Source of the DNA: Tengunoibacter tsumagoiensis
GTDB lineage: Bacteria > Chloroflexota > Ktedonobacteria > Ktedonobacterales > Ktedonobacteraceae
Direction: 5' to 3'
Assembly (NCBI RefSeq): GCF_003967535.1
Contig: NZ_BIFR01000001.1
Coordinates: forward strand, 1,673,001-1,737,000
DNA length: 64,000 bases
Every line of letters begins with the position of its first letter. The first letter of the stretch is position 1. Below, piece by piece: positions 1-8,389 of the stretch. A program made the position numbers and the translations under genes. A model generated the notes under the pieces. That model had not been told where the DNA came from, did no database searches, and saw nothing but the letters and a program-made list of their open reading frames with translations.

Positions 1-183
1 ACGGTCGGACGGCGGCATGCCTATCTGCGCAATCAGAACGGCACCTATACCGTTGAAGACCTGAATGCTCTCAACAAGACTCGCTTAAATGGAGTAACTT
101 TGACACCACATGAGGAGCGTACACTTAAAGATGGAGACCTGCTCCGTTTTGGAAGTGTTGAGGTTCGTTTCGAAGCGCGATAG
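1..183 (+). CDS. FHA-domain protein, C-terminal end only
   Basis: The reading frame is open from the first base and ends at TAG (181-183), giving 60 residues. They form the C-terminal half of a forkhead-associated domain: a G-R-R-H-A segment (position of the conserved SxxH), then N-K-T-R-L-N-G matching the conserved N-G loop, and a final L-K-D-G-D-L-L-R-F-G strand pair. FHA domains bind phosphothreonine peptides. The gene lies directly before another FHA gene and a Ser/Thr kinase gene on the same strand, so it probably belongs to the same phospho-signalling cluster. The N-terminal part lies outside the window. Confidence 0.85.
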   Translation, partial: TVGRRHAYLRNQNGTYTVEDLNALNKTRLNGVTLTPHEERTLKDGDLLRFGSVEVRFEAR

Positions 184-204
184 AATGTGGTGTACAACGA
201 CTGA

Positions 205-330
205 GTCGCAGTTGTAGGGGTGCCGCTATGAGGTACCCGATGAGATCGGGTGGCAACAAGCTCGTCCCAGCCTGGCCTGCTTTCCGGCCTGATTGGATGG
301 CGAGAGGGGATGCCGCCCCTACGCTTTAAG
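205..330. repeat. Intergenic imperfect inverted element
   Basis: The gap between the two FHA genes starts with GTAGGGGTGCC and ends with GATGCCGCCCCTAC, so its ends can pair (GTAGGGG with CCCCTAC). The interior holds smaller hairpins, such as CCCGATGAGATCGGG. The shape resembles mobile or structural intergenic repeats common in this type of genome. It could also act as a terminator for the upstream FHA gene, although there is no T tract. Confidence 0.4.
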
Positions 331-342
331 AGGTGAACTGTT

Positions 343-1614
343 ATGATAGCGCAAGGGGCACTAGCTTTCGTTCTTGCTTTGCAGACAACGATTATTGCTG
401 GCGCAGCAGTTGTTCTGGCCCTTATTCTTTTAATCGCTGGTATCTTTCTCTTTCGCAGTGGTAAAAAGAAAGATTCTGATCCAGCAGGCAGGCCTGCGGA
501 CTGGCAGCGCCAACCTGATGCTGCCGCTGCCTGGCAGCAACAGGCTGGCTCAAATGCTGCCTGGGGACAGCAGCAGGCACAACAACCTGCGGGTTGGGGG
601 GCTCCCAGTACAGGGGGTCAGCCAGCTAATCCCTGGGGGGCAGCCAATGTAGGGGCTCAGCAGCAGCAGAGTAATCCCTGGGGTGCGGCCAATGTTGATG
701 CTCAGCAGCAGCAGAATAATCCCTGGGGCCAGCAGGCCCAGCCTCAGGCTCAGCAGCCATGGGGCCAGCAGCAACAGAGTAATCCCTGGGGTCAGCAGGC
801 TCAGGCGCAGTCTCAGCCTGGAAATGAGTGGGGAGCAGCCGCCCCTGCCTCAGCCGCCCAGCAGCAGAGCAATCCGTGGGGCCAGCAGCAAGCTCAGCAG
901 CAGAATAATTCCTGGGGCCAGCAGGCTCAGGCCCAGCAGCAGAGCAATCCCTGGGGCCAGCCAGCGAATGTGCCTGCTCAGCAGCAAGCCCAGCAGAGTA
1001 ATCCCTGGGGTGCAGCCAATCCTCAGGCCCAGCCATGGGAACAGACCCCTGCACCAGCCGCCCAGGATGCATGGGCTCAGCCTCAGGCGAACCAGGGCCA
1101 GTCGTGGGGTCAGCCAGCTCAGCAAGGGCCAGCCTCTTTTGGAGGCGGTTCGGGCCAATCCTGGAACCAGCCAGCAGCACCTTTTCAGCAGGCTCAGCCA
1201 GCGGCCAATGCAGCCTGGCCACAGCCTGGGGGCTTTGGTGTGCCAGCTGATAGCGATAAGACCGTCTTACGTGGCGTCTCTCAGCCTGGAATACAGCCAG
1301 GTCTGGGTGGAGCATTAGGATATGTACGTGTAGAAGAGGGCAAAGAGCCCGGACGTATCTTTGAGGTGCGCAAAGAATCTTTAAGCATTGGGCGCAGCCG
1401 TGAGAGCGATATCTTCTTAGAAGATCTGGCGGTTTCACGCTTGCATGCCACCATTGTAAATATGGGGAATGGCAACTACATGCTAAAAGACGAAGGGAGC
1501 GCCAACGGCACAAAGGTCAATGGACAACTGGTAAATAAATTTCAGACCTATCAGTTGCAAGAGGGCGATCGTGTTCAACTTGGTCAGACCGTCCTTGTCT
1601 TTGGCCGTAAATAA
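343..1614 (+). CDS. Membrane-anchored FHA protein with Trp/Gln-rich repeats
   Basis: The 423-residue protein starts at ATG with AAGAGGTG just upstream. Residues about 5-37 are one hydrophobic membrane segment followed by a basic stop-transfer stretch. Residues about 50-300 are low complexity: Gln/Ala-rich with about ten copies of a core N-P-W-G or S-W-G, usually flanked by Q-Q-Q/S. Residues about 325-423 are an FHA domain with I-G-R-S, S-R-L-H and S-A-N-G-T-K-V-N-G in order. Just before it lies D-K-T-V-L-R, a possible phospho-threonine site of the kind kinases place next to FHA domains (inference). It probably tethers phosphorylated partners at the membrane. The next gene is a Ser/Thr kinase. 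The function of the repeat region is unknown. Confidence 0.9.
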   Translation: MIAQGALAFVLALQTTIIAGAAVVLALILLIAGIFLFRSGKKKDSDPAGRPADWQRQPDAAAAWQQQAGSNAAWGQQQAQQPAGWGAPSTGGQPANPWGAANVGAQQQQSNPWGAANVDAQQQQNNPWGQQAQPQAQQPWGQQQQSNPWGQQAQAQSQPGNEWGAAAPASAAQQQSNPWGQQQAQQQNNSWGQQAQAQQQSNPWGQPANVPAQQQAQQSNPWGAANPQAQPWEQTPAPAAQDAWAQPQANQGQSWGQPAQQGPASFGGGSGQSWNQPAAPFQQAQPAANAAWPQPGGFGVPADSDKTVLRGVSQPGIQPGLGGALGYVRVEEGKEPGRIFEVRKESLSIGRSRESDIFLEDLAVSRLHATIVNMGNGNYMLKDEGSANGTKVNGQLVNKFQTYQLQEGDRVQLGQTVLVFGRK

Positions 1615-1777
1615 GCACAGGTAGAGGCAGGGCTTGTATGCTTAGAGCAAGGACTGCCAGAGATTTTCCAACAGTGTCAATTAGAGAGGAAACGGTGCCA
1701 CGGGTGCTTACCTGCAGCTCCGCCTCTGAAATCCAGCAGAGGAGAGGCAGACCACGCATGCGTGGCATCATATTATC

Positions 1778-2923
1778 ATGCAGCAAGATGATCTGATAGG
1801 AAAAATGCTCGGCAACTATCGCATTCTGACAACTATTGGACAGGGTGGTATGGCCAGGGTATATAAAGCGCATCAGGAGAATCTGGGACGAGATGTCGCG
1901 GTGAAGGTTCTTCCGCCCTGGTATGCCGCGGATCGGAACTTCGTTGAGCGTTTTAACCTTGAGGCCAGATTAGTTGCCGGACTCTCTCATCCCAATATTG
2001 TGACCGTTCATGATGCCAATGAGCAGGATGGTCATCTTTATATTGTGATGCAATTGGTGGATGGTGGTACGCTAAAGCAACGGATGGATCAGTTGCTTCG
2101 GCTGGGTCGGGCCATGGACACGGCAGAGGTTGTGACGATTTTTACCCAACTGGCTGATGCGCTCACGTATGCCCATGAGCAGGGCATTATCCACCGTGAT
2201 ATTAAGCCAGTCAACGTATTGATGGATCGGTCTGGACGACCAATTCTCTCAGATTTTGGTATTGCAAAGGTTCTGGCCAGTACGCAAGATCATTCTCTGA
2301 CCCGTCCAGGAGCTGGTGTGGGGACACCTGAGTATATGTCTCCTGAACAGTGTCAGGGTGGCCCGGTAGATGGACGTGCTGATATTTATGCCCTTGGAGT
2401 AATGTTGTTTGAGACCCAGACGGGGCGAACTCCTTTTGTGGCTGATAATTACCCCGCTCTGGCTCATAGCCATATCTATGAACAGCCCCCACAGCCACGG
2501 TCTATTAATCCAACTCTTTCGCCAGCTTTAGAACAGATTATTATGACGGCTCTGTTGAAGAATCCTCAACAACGCTATCAGACTGCTCGCGAGATGGGGA
2601 ATGCGCTGAAACAGGCTCTGGCTATCAGTACGCCTCCTCTCCCGCCAACTCCTGGACCTGCGTATTATCCGCCACGCCAGCAGCCACCTCCTATGGGGCC
2701 AGCAGGCAATGCTTATGGCTCTTTACCCCGGACCTCTTCCCAGGGGGAGAATCGGCAACCACCGTTGCTCTATACCTGTTTTAATTGTCATAATCTCAAT
2801 CGTGCTCAAATGCGCTATTGTACCCGCTGCGGCTATCTGCTTAATCAGTGCACCATCTGTGGTGAGCCGAATCCAGTGGGGAATCGTTTCTGTACTAAAT
2901 GTGGTCAACCTCTGGTAACATAG
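1778..2923 (+). CDS. Ser/Thr protein kinase with C-terminal double zinc ribbon
   Basis: The 381-residue Hanks-type kinase has its catalytic domain at about residues 10-270: glycine loop G-Q-G-G-M-A, catalytic Lys in V-A-V-K-V, catalytic loop H-R-D-I-K-P-V-N, D-F-G and the P+1/APE region (G-T-P-E-Y-M-S-P-E-Q). A Pro-rich linker follows. The tail has eight cysteines as four C-x2-C pairs, a double zinc ribbon. No membrane segment is visible, so it should be cytosolic, unlike most PknB relatives. It lies about 160 nt after the FHA gene and probably phosphorylates FHA ligands (inference). The 163-nt leader contains small hairpins and a palindrome (1752-1765), and the ribosome site is weak. Confidence 0.93.
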   Translation: MQQDDLIGKMLGNYRILTTIGQGGMARVYKAHQENLGRDVAVKVLPPWYAADRNFVERFNLEARLVAGLSHPNIVTVHDANEQDGHLYIVMQLVDGGTLKQRMDQLLRLGRAMDTAEVVTIFTQLADALTYAHEQGIIHRDIKPVNVLMDRSGRPILSDFGIAKVLASTQDHSLTRPGAGVGTPEYMSPEQCQGGPVDGRADIYALGVMLFETQTGRTPFVADNYPALAHSHIYEQPPQPRSINPTLSPALEQIIMTALLKNPQQRYQTAREMGNALKQALAISTPPLPPTPGPAYYPPRQQPPPMGPAGNAYGSLPRTSSQGENRQPPLLYTCFNCHNLNRAQMRYCTRCGYLLNQCTICGEPNPVGNRFCTKCGQPLVT

Positions 2924-2924
2924 C

Positions 2925-2955
2925 AAAAATCGACCCGATGAGGGTCGATTTTTTT
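2925..2955 (+). terminator. Rho-independent terminator after the kinase gene
   Basis: A perfect 12-bp stem (AAAAATCGACCC / GGGTCGATTTTT) with a GATGA loop runs into a T tract. It begins two bases after the kinase stop codon and separates that gene from the convergent response-regulator gene. Confidence 0.9.
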
Positions 2956-3031
2956 GTTCTGTCACCGGGTGGCCTGACTCTTCAAATCCAACCTGATTCT
3001 GGTCTGGCTGTTCAATATGTTTAATAGGTTT

Positions 3032-3514
3032 TCAATACACAAATTCGTCGGGCTGAGCGGCGTGAAGACGTTTGACCGTTTGCCGTTGTTCAACCAGACG
3101 CTGGTGTTGTAAGGCGATTCGCTGTTCAACGTTTAACGCCAGGAGCGTTTGTACACGTTCAACAATGATGCTGGGTTGAGTTGGTTTGGTGAGGTACTCA
3201 ATGGCCCCTTCTTCAAAGCCCTGTAGCTGTTCTGAGAGATGCACAAGAGCACTGATGACCAGAACTGGAAGCTGTGGTGTTAACTGCTGCCGCCGTAGCC
3301 ATTGGAGAACCTCCCAGCCCGAACCTGGCTTCATAATAAGGTCCAGGATAATGAGATGGGGCTGAAATCTGGGAATGGTCTGTATTGCTTCCAGATCATT
3401 CGAGACCGTCTGTACCTCAAAGCCCTGCTGAGTAAGAAAGAAGCATAACACCTGTCGAAGAGCTGCTTCATCTTCAACCAGAAGAATTCTTCTTGCCTGT
3501 TCTGCTTCGTTCAT
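3032..3514 (-). CDS. Single-domain response regulator
   Basis: The 160-residue protein is a CheY-like receiver: acidic pair E14-D15, phosphoacceptor D58 in I-I-L-D-L, Ser88 and Lys110 in L-T-K-P. After the receiver (about residue 125) there is only a short helical, basic tail and no recognisable output domain, so it may act by protein contact. ATG is preceded by GGAGAAG. It lies 43 nt downstream of the histidine kinase gene on the same strand, so the two are probably one operon and a cognate pair (inference from position). Confidence 0.92.
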   Translation of the reverse strand: MNEAEQARRILLVEDEAALRQVLCFFLTQQGFEVQTVSNDLEAIQTIPRFQPHLIILDLIMKPGSGWEVLQWLRRQQLTPQLPVLVISALVHLSEQLQGFEEGAIEYLTKPTQPSIIVERVQTLLALNVEQRIALQHQRLVEQRQTVKRLHAAQPDEFVY

Positions 3515-3557
3515 ATCTGGCGCTTCTCCGATCTATTCGCCGTGATACTCTGCTCTC

Positions 3558-5699
3558 TTAAGCGGAGATACGATTGCGTCTGACAAGTGGAAAACGGACC
3601 TCGGCTACCGTCTGTTCGACGAGGGGAGCATCCGCCTCATCTCCAAGGGGAAGTGCTTCGCGGCGCAGAGCAAATTTTCCACCAAGGTCACTAATAAGAT
3701 GTTTAATGAGTGAAAGCCCCAATCCCTCACCGCTGGTCTCTCCTTGCTCATCAACGATCGACTCAAAATCTGGTCCACTCCCTGTATCCCAGACCTGCAT
3801 AATGACCATGCCCTCCTCCTCCCAGCCTTTAACCGTAATTGTCCCGGTCGACTTTTTTGCCAGGCCATGTTTGATAGCGTTAGAGATCATCTCGTTGATG
3901 ACGAGAGCCAGAACCGTAACGGAGCGTGAGGGGATAATAGTCGGGCTGGTATCCACGCGGAACGTGAGGTATTTATCGGGAGGGCAGAGATTTGCGTTGG
4001 CCACTCCGACAATTTTGCGTGCAATATCGTCCATACGAGCCTCGCTTACATCCTCATGGGCAAGGAGATCATGAGTAGCAGCCAGACCCTGGACACGATT
4101 GACGCTTTCAGCCAGAGTGCTACGAATATCGGGTGATTTGCTGCGCCGTCGTTGTAACGAAAGAATACCAGCAACGGTTGCAAGGTTATTCTTCACGCGG
4201 TGATTGAGCTCTCGGAGCAGGACTGATTTTAGCTCAGAGGCATGGCGTGTCTCTTCGTAGAGCCGGGCATTTTCAATAGCAATAGCGGCTTCATTAGCAA
4301 AGGTAATGACTAGCTGCATCTGTTCAGAGCTCAAGAGGTGGCGATGGCTGCTATAAATGCAGATACAGCCCAGGATCTTATCCTTGACCTTCAGAGGAAC
4401 ACAGAGAACCGAATGAATCTCAGGTGATACAAAAGGATCGTTATGGAGAAAGCAGGTCTCATCCGTTTGGAAGCAATCGACAGCCATACTCGGGCGACCC
4501 GTCTGCACAGAGCGTCCGGCGCAACACTGGCCAACGCCAATCTGCATCTGAGCGACCAGATTGCTATCAAGCCCATAGTGGGCCAGCACCTCTAGCCGTT
4601 GTCGATCAGGATCGAGCTCAAAAATACAGGAGCGTTCGGCACCTGAGAGGTGAACGGCCTGCGTCGTAATAATCTGCAAGACCTCGCTGAGATTGAGGGT
4701 TGAGGCAATAATATATGAGACGCGGTGAATCGTGGCCAGCTCATGAACTTTGCGCCGTAACTGCTCATCCGTCTGTTCATAGAGCCGTCCATTCTCAATA
4801 TTGATCGCAATGATGCCCGCAACAACCTCAACAAAACTGATCTCGTCGCGTGTAAAATCTCGCGCCTCGCTGGATTGAACACTAATGACCCCGATCAAGC
4901 GTTCGGCACTGCCAAAAAAGATAATAGGGAGAGCCATCAAGCCACGAAAATCAGTATGATAGGCGTGAGCCTCTGATGAAAAATTTGCATCGGTAAGCGC
5001 ATCATTGACAATAAGCGGGCGACCCTTATCGGCAACCCAGCCACTGTATCCCTCTCCAAGGCGGAGTGTAAAATGCATACCACCGAGAGGACGAGGACCA
5101 TTTGTCGCGCGAAGCGTCAGCACCCGTTGGAGATCATCGTAAAAAAAGATCGAGCAGAGTTCGACATGAAGCTCCTCTGCAATGACCTGTGCCGTGATCT
5201 CGAGCGTCTGATCCAGATCGATAGCCGAATTACTGACCCCATTGACGCGCTGGAGGGCCATCAGTCGCTGCTCAAGGTGTTGCGTCGTGAGATTGCTCTC
5301 CAGCCGATACTGATCAGTGACGCTCTGATAGCCCTGAATTAAGGCAATAGCAGCTTGAGATTGTAAGTGATGGAGCAGCCCTACGGCTTTGATGAGCTGA
5401 GCCGCCTGCCCCGGTTCTGCATAGATTGCCTGTAATTCAGTTGAGAGAGCATCTACGTAAAGCTGTAAGCTACTGATGCGGCTATCCAACCTTCCACCCT
5501 GCTCTGCCAACCAGCGACCAGATTGCTCAAAGTGGGCTATCCATGTCTCTTCATGAAGCTCGTCTGCCGCGCTTAGCCCATTTAACAGGAGCCAGGCATC
5601 GCTGCCTTCTTCTGGCCCGTGGCTCTCGCCTGAAACGTGCTGTAAGCAGGCTTGTAAGCGAGGCAATTGTAATTGTAAAGACTCTTGATCATTGCCCAC
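3558..5699 (-). CDS. GAF-GAF sensor histidine kinase (HisKA_2 type)
   Basis: The 713-residue protein has a helical N-terminal region (about 1-170), two GAF domains (about 175-310 and 325-485), a dimerisation/phosphoacceptor segment with L-N-H-R-V-K-N-N-L (about 495-510) and an HATPase domain with N-E-M-I-S-N-A-I-K-H-G (N box) and G-E-G-L-G-L-S-L (G box). The H-R-V-K-N-N motif assigns it to the HisKA_2 family. No membrane helix is visible, so it senses cytosolic signals or small ligands bound by GAF. The start is GTG, with AGGAAGG about 12 nt upstream. It is likely co-transcribed with the receiver gene that follows. Confidence 0.92.
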   Translation of the reverse strand: MGNDQESLQLQLPRLQACLQHVSGESHGPEEGSDAWLLLNGLSAADELHEETWIAHFEQSGRWLAEQGGRLDSRISSLQLYVDALSTELQAIYAEPGQAAQLIKAVGLLHHLQSQAAIALIQGYQSVTDQYRLESNLTTQHLEQRLMALQRVNGVSNSAIDLDQTLEITAQVIAEELHVELCSIFFYDDLQRVLTLRATNGPRPLGGMHFTLRLGEGYSGWVADKGRPLIVNDALTDANFSSEAHAYHTDFRGLMALPIIFFGSAERLIGVISVQSSEARDFTRDEISFVEVVAGIIAINIENGRLYEQTDEQLRRKVHELATIHRVSYIIASTLNLSEVLQIITTQAVHLSGAERSCIFELDPDRQRLEVLAHYGLDSNLVAQMQIGVGQCCAGRSVQTGRPSMAVDCFQTDETCFLHNDPFVSPEIHSVLCVPLKVKDKILGCICIYSSHRHLLSSEQMQLVITFANEAAIAIENARLYEETRHASELKSVLLRELNHRVKNNLATVAGILSLQRRRSKSPDIRSTLAESVNRVQGLAATHDLLAHEDVSEARMDDIARKIVGVANANLCPPDKYLTFRVDTSPTIIPSRSVTVLALVINEMISNAIKHGLAKKSTGTITVKGWEEEGMVIMQVWDTGSGPDFESIVDEQGETSGEGLGLSLIKHLISDLGGKFALRREALPLGDEADAPLVEQTVAEVRFPLVRRNRISA

Positions 5700-5757
5700 T
5701 GTTACGGTACACCTTCCTAAATATGTGGCCTTTGTGGTGGTCTAAAAAGTAGTACAA

Positions 5758-5782
5758 CTCATCATACGAGCCGTATGATGAG
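5758..5782. promoter_or_regulatory. Perfect 11-bp inverted repeat between divergent genes
   Basis: CTCATCATACG and CGTATGATGAG are separated by AGC. The site lies 60 nt upstream of the histidine kinase start, in the 344-nt gap between divergent genes. It has no adjacent T tract on either strand, so an operator or an RNA hairpin in the kinase leader is more likely than a terminator. The rest of the gap is AT-rich. It contains a TTGACA at 5959-5964 that may serve the rightward gene, although its -10 is poor. Confidence 0.45.
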
Positions 5783-6043
5783 CTTATTGATATTTATCAT
5801 CTTCGTTATTAACTGTATTGTAGTGGTGGGATCTGATAGTGTCAAGTACAACCCCATCGCCCTATGCATAGGTAATCGTTTAATCATAACCATGGCTGAG
5901 AATGTGTTTCAAGGTTAACTGACATTCTTCCTATAAATGGAAGAATTTGCAAAATATATTGACAATAAATCGGCGTAGCATGGTAGAGTGAATGATACAG
6001 CCCAGCATGGGGCCATCGTTCAAAAAGGGAGAATAATCGTAGT

Positions 6044-7024
6044 ATGCGATGTTCACAATGCGGATTGCCGCTCTCACCATCACGGACCCATTGTCCCCGC
6101 TGTGGTGTAGCCATCAGTGGTGGTGAAAAAAGATCAAACACGTCTTCACAGCTAGATGCACCTTTTGCACAACCAGGTGTGTATCCACCTAATCAACAGG
6201 CACCAATGGGGGGACCACAGGCGTGGGGGGGAGCACCAGTGCAGCAACAGAACTGGCCGCCGCAACAGGGTGCCCAACCAGTGCAGCAGCAGAACTGGCC
6301 GCCGCAACAGGGTAATTATCCAGGCCAGCAGCCATTTGCTGCACAGCAGGGACCTTATCAAGGAGCGCCAGGCTATCCAGGTCCGTATCCCCAACAGCCA
6401 CTGCCATTTGTAAGCGTTCCACAATCTTCTCGAGGGCAACAAAAAAAGATGCCGAGGGGCTTTCTTATTGCAGGAGCCTGTGTGGTTCTGGGTGGCATCC
6501 TTCTTTTCGTGATCTATTTTCTTGCGCAAGGTCTATCCTCACACTCAGACGTAACGCAAGGCTCAACGAACTCCGGCACCACACCAGTAGCACAGACTCA
6601 ACCAACCACAGCCCCTGCAACCCCCACACCCGCAAAGACTGCCATCGCGACGCCTACTGCTAGCACAAATTTACCTGGCAAAGATTATATCGTTACGGCT
6701 CAGATGGCCAGTGCCGTCGATGAAAAAACGGGCAAGATCAGCCAGCCTGAAACCACATTTAAGGTCAATGAGCAAGTGTTTGTCGCCTGGCAGGCAGACC
6801 CTCATGGAAAGGCTGGTGCCGTCTGTCTTCAATGGACCTTCAATGGACAACATGACAAAGATACGGATGTTCAAGTCGCAATGAAGGCATCTTATCCGTA
6901 TTCCTATTCCTATTTCTATCCTGGTATAGCTGGTCCTGCCTCAGTTGAGCTCTATTGGGCAAGTACCACCGACTGTACTGATCAGGTTCTCGCTCAAAAA
7001 CTTGATTTTACGGTTAGTGAATAA
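6044..7024 (+). CDS. Zinc-ribbon, single-pass membrane protein with Gln/Pro-rich repeats
   Basis: The 326-residue protein has a short zinc ribbon at the N-terminus (two C-x2-C pairs within the first 25 residues). Next comes a Pro/Gln/Tyr-rich region with a near-exact repeat of Q-Q-Q-N-W-P-P-Q-Q-G. A membrane segment lies at about residues 143-168 (G-F-L-I-A-G-A-C-V-V-L-G-G then I-L-L-F-V-I-Y-F-L-A), followed by a Thr/Pro-rich stalk and an exported C-terminal domain of about 110 residues. That domain has two cysteines that could form a disulfide. The next gene encodes a paralog with the same order of parts. No known family was recognised; the layout recalls sensors or accessory proteins of Ser/Thr kinase networks. 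ATG has AGGGAGAA upstream. Confidence 0.82.
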   Translation: MRCSQCGLPLSPSRTHCPRCGVAISGGEKRSNTSSQLDAPFAQPGVYPPNQQAPMGGPQAWGGAPVQQQNWPPQQGAQPVQQQNWPPQQGNYPGQQPFAAQQGPYQGAPGYPGPYPQQPLPFVSVPQSSRGQQKKMPRGFLIAGACVVLGGILLFVIYFLAQGLSSHSDVTQGSTNSGTTPVAQTQPTTAPATPTPAKTAIATPTASTNLPGKDYIVTAQMASAVDEKTGKISQPETTFKVNEQVFVAWQADPHGKAGAVCLQWTFNGQHDKDTDVQVAMKASYPYSYSYFYPGIAGPASVELYWASTTDCTDQVLAQKLDFTVSE

Positions 7025-7118
7025 CCGTTGCAGTTCTCAGAATGCAGTTCTCATAATTGACATCTCTCATGGCCATTGCCAGGGTAGTTAGGTCAAGAAA
7101 GAGAGTGAACGGAGATGA

Positions 7119-7163
7119 AGCCTGCCATAATGACAGCAATCGTCATGGCAGGCTTTTATCCTT
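7119..7163 (+). terminator. Rho-independent terminator
   Basis: AGCCTGCCAT pairs with ATGGCAGGCT (7145-7154), and inner ATGAC/GTCAT pairing extends the stem. TTTATCCTTTTT follows. It ends the upstream zinc-ribbon gene, so the two paralogs are probably separate transcripts. Confidence 0.8.
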
Positions 7164-7313
7164 TTTCGCACTACACAAGAATATAAGTCCATGCTATAGT
7201 AGAGCTTAGAGCTCTTTATTGTGGTTATCTCTATGAACCTGATATAGATTTATAGCATAGGCATACTTATCTCTTATCAAATAGCTATTCTGGACTTTAC
7301 TGGAGGTCCTTCT

Positions 7314-8369
7314 GTGATGAACTGCTATTCTTGTGATACACCCTTAAAACCAGAGACACTCATCTGTACAAGCTGCGGTATGCGCCAGATTTCCTATCGT
7401 CCTTACATCATTTATCCAACCCCTGAGGACGATCGAATAGCTACAGATCAGGTTGAAGATGAAGCAGTGAGTGATGCGCCAACGTTAGCACTCCCAAATG
7501 TCTCCTCTAATGAAGGTACTGTTGCACGATCGGGAGAGGCTGATATTGCTGCCTACAGTACTATTGCGACTCAAGTAGTGAGCCCTTCCCAGATTCCAGA
7601 TAGCGAAGAAGTGGAGCTGGAGGACCTACCAACGCTTGCAACTCCAGCCATTGGTCAGTCCAGTCCTGCACAGGTTTCTGGAAGAGAAGAAAGAGACCTG
7701 AGGGAGCTGCCCACACTGGCGCTTCCATCTATTCATTCAGCTGAAGTAATGCATCCACCGCAGAAATCTGATCTTGAGGACGAGATGCTGGAGGATCTCC
7801 CTCGCAGTAATAGTAAGAGGGTTCTGCTTATTCTTGGAAATATAGGGTTATCGTTATTGGTAGTAAGCCTGATCGGGCTGATTATCTTTTTCCTCTCGCT
7901 CAAAAATCCCTTTACCAATGGAGTTGCCAGTGGCCCAACCGTAGTGCCAGTATCGACAGCCCAGTATGGTCCTTCGGGTCAGCTGGTGAAAGAGAGCGCT
8001 GGAAACACCCTGGTTGATCCGCAGCTGAGCACCCAGATCGATAATAATTATAACCCGACCCAACCAGCGACAACCTTTACTACGCAGCAAGAGATTTACA
8101 TAGTCTTTGGGATTGAATCACAGGGTCTACCAGGAACGATTAAGGCCATCTGGTATCTGGATCGTAGCCCGATCAATACAGCTCTTTTTGCCCATGCACC
8201 AGAGAATACCATCGGCTATTTTTCGACAGTGTATACCACCCCAGGTCAAGGAGCAGTTGAGCTCTACTGGTGTGCAACCTCCAACTGTACAGATGCCCAA
8301 TTGGCGCAGATTGTGACCTTCACAGTGAGTGCTGAGGCTGATCCAACTCCCAATCCTACCGTTGGCTAG
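7314..8369 (+). CDS. Zinc-ribbon, single-pass membrane protein, paralog of the preceding gene
   Basis: The 351-residue protein has an N-terminal zinc ribbon (C-x2-C, C-x2-C), an acidic cytosolic stretch, a membrane helix at about residues 167-192 and an exported C-terminal domain. That domain matches the previous protein in pattern (P-A-T-T-F, then V-E-L-Y-W-C and a C-T-D-A-Q-L-A-Q motif). The acidic stretch holds three or more copies of L-P-T-L-A or P-T-L-A-L-P, each next to Asp/Glu. These are attractive threonine phosphorylation sites for the Ser/Thr kinases and FHA proteins of this region (inference). GGAGG at 7302-7306 serves GTG 7314 (spacing 7) or the adjacent ATG 7317. The gene is convergent with the next one, 20 nt away. 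Confidence 0.82.
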   Translation: MMNCYSCDTPLKPETLICTSCGMRQISYRPYIIYPTPEDDRIATDQVEDEAVSDAPTLALPNVSSNEGTVARSGEADIAAYSTIATQVVSPSQIPDSEEVELEDLPTLATPAIGQSSPAQVSGREERDLRELPTLALPSIHSAEVMHPPQKSDLEDEMLEDLPRSNSKRVLLILGNIGLSLLVVSLIGLIIFFLSLKNPFTNGVASGPTVVPVSTAQYGPSGQLVKESAGNTLVDPQLSTQIDNNYNPTQPATTFTTQQEIYIVFGIESQGLPGTIKAIWYLDRSPINTALFAHAPENTIGYFSTVYTTPGQGAVELYWCATSNCTDAQLAQIVTFTVSAEADPTPNPTVG

Positions 8370-8389
8370 CTCTCAGCCTCACAATATTT

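Noticed and set aside
626..1513. Long antisense frame (295 codons) opposite the FHA gene
   Set aside because: It arises from the Gln/Trp-rich repeats read on the other strand. It has no ribosome site or recognisable domain.
1690..1770. T-box-like GGTGCCACGGG and paired CCACGCATGCGTGG upstream of the kinase gene
   Set aside because: It lacks the TGGN core and shows neither AGTA, a specifier loop nor a terminator. The similarity is to a few bases only.
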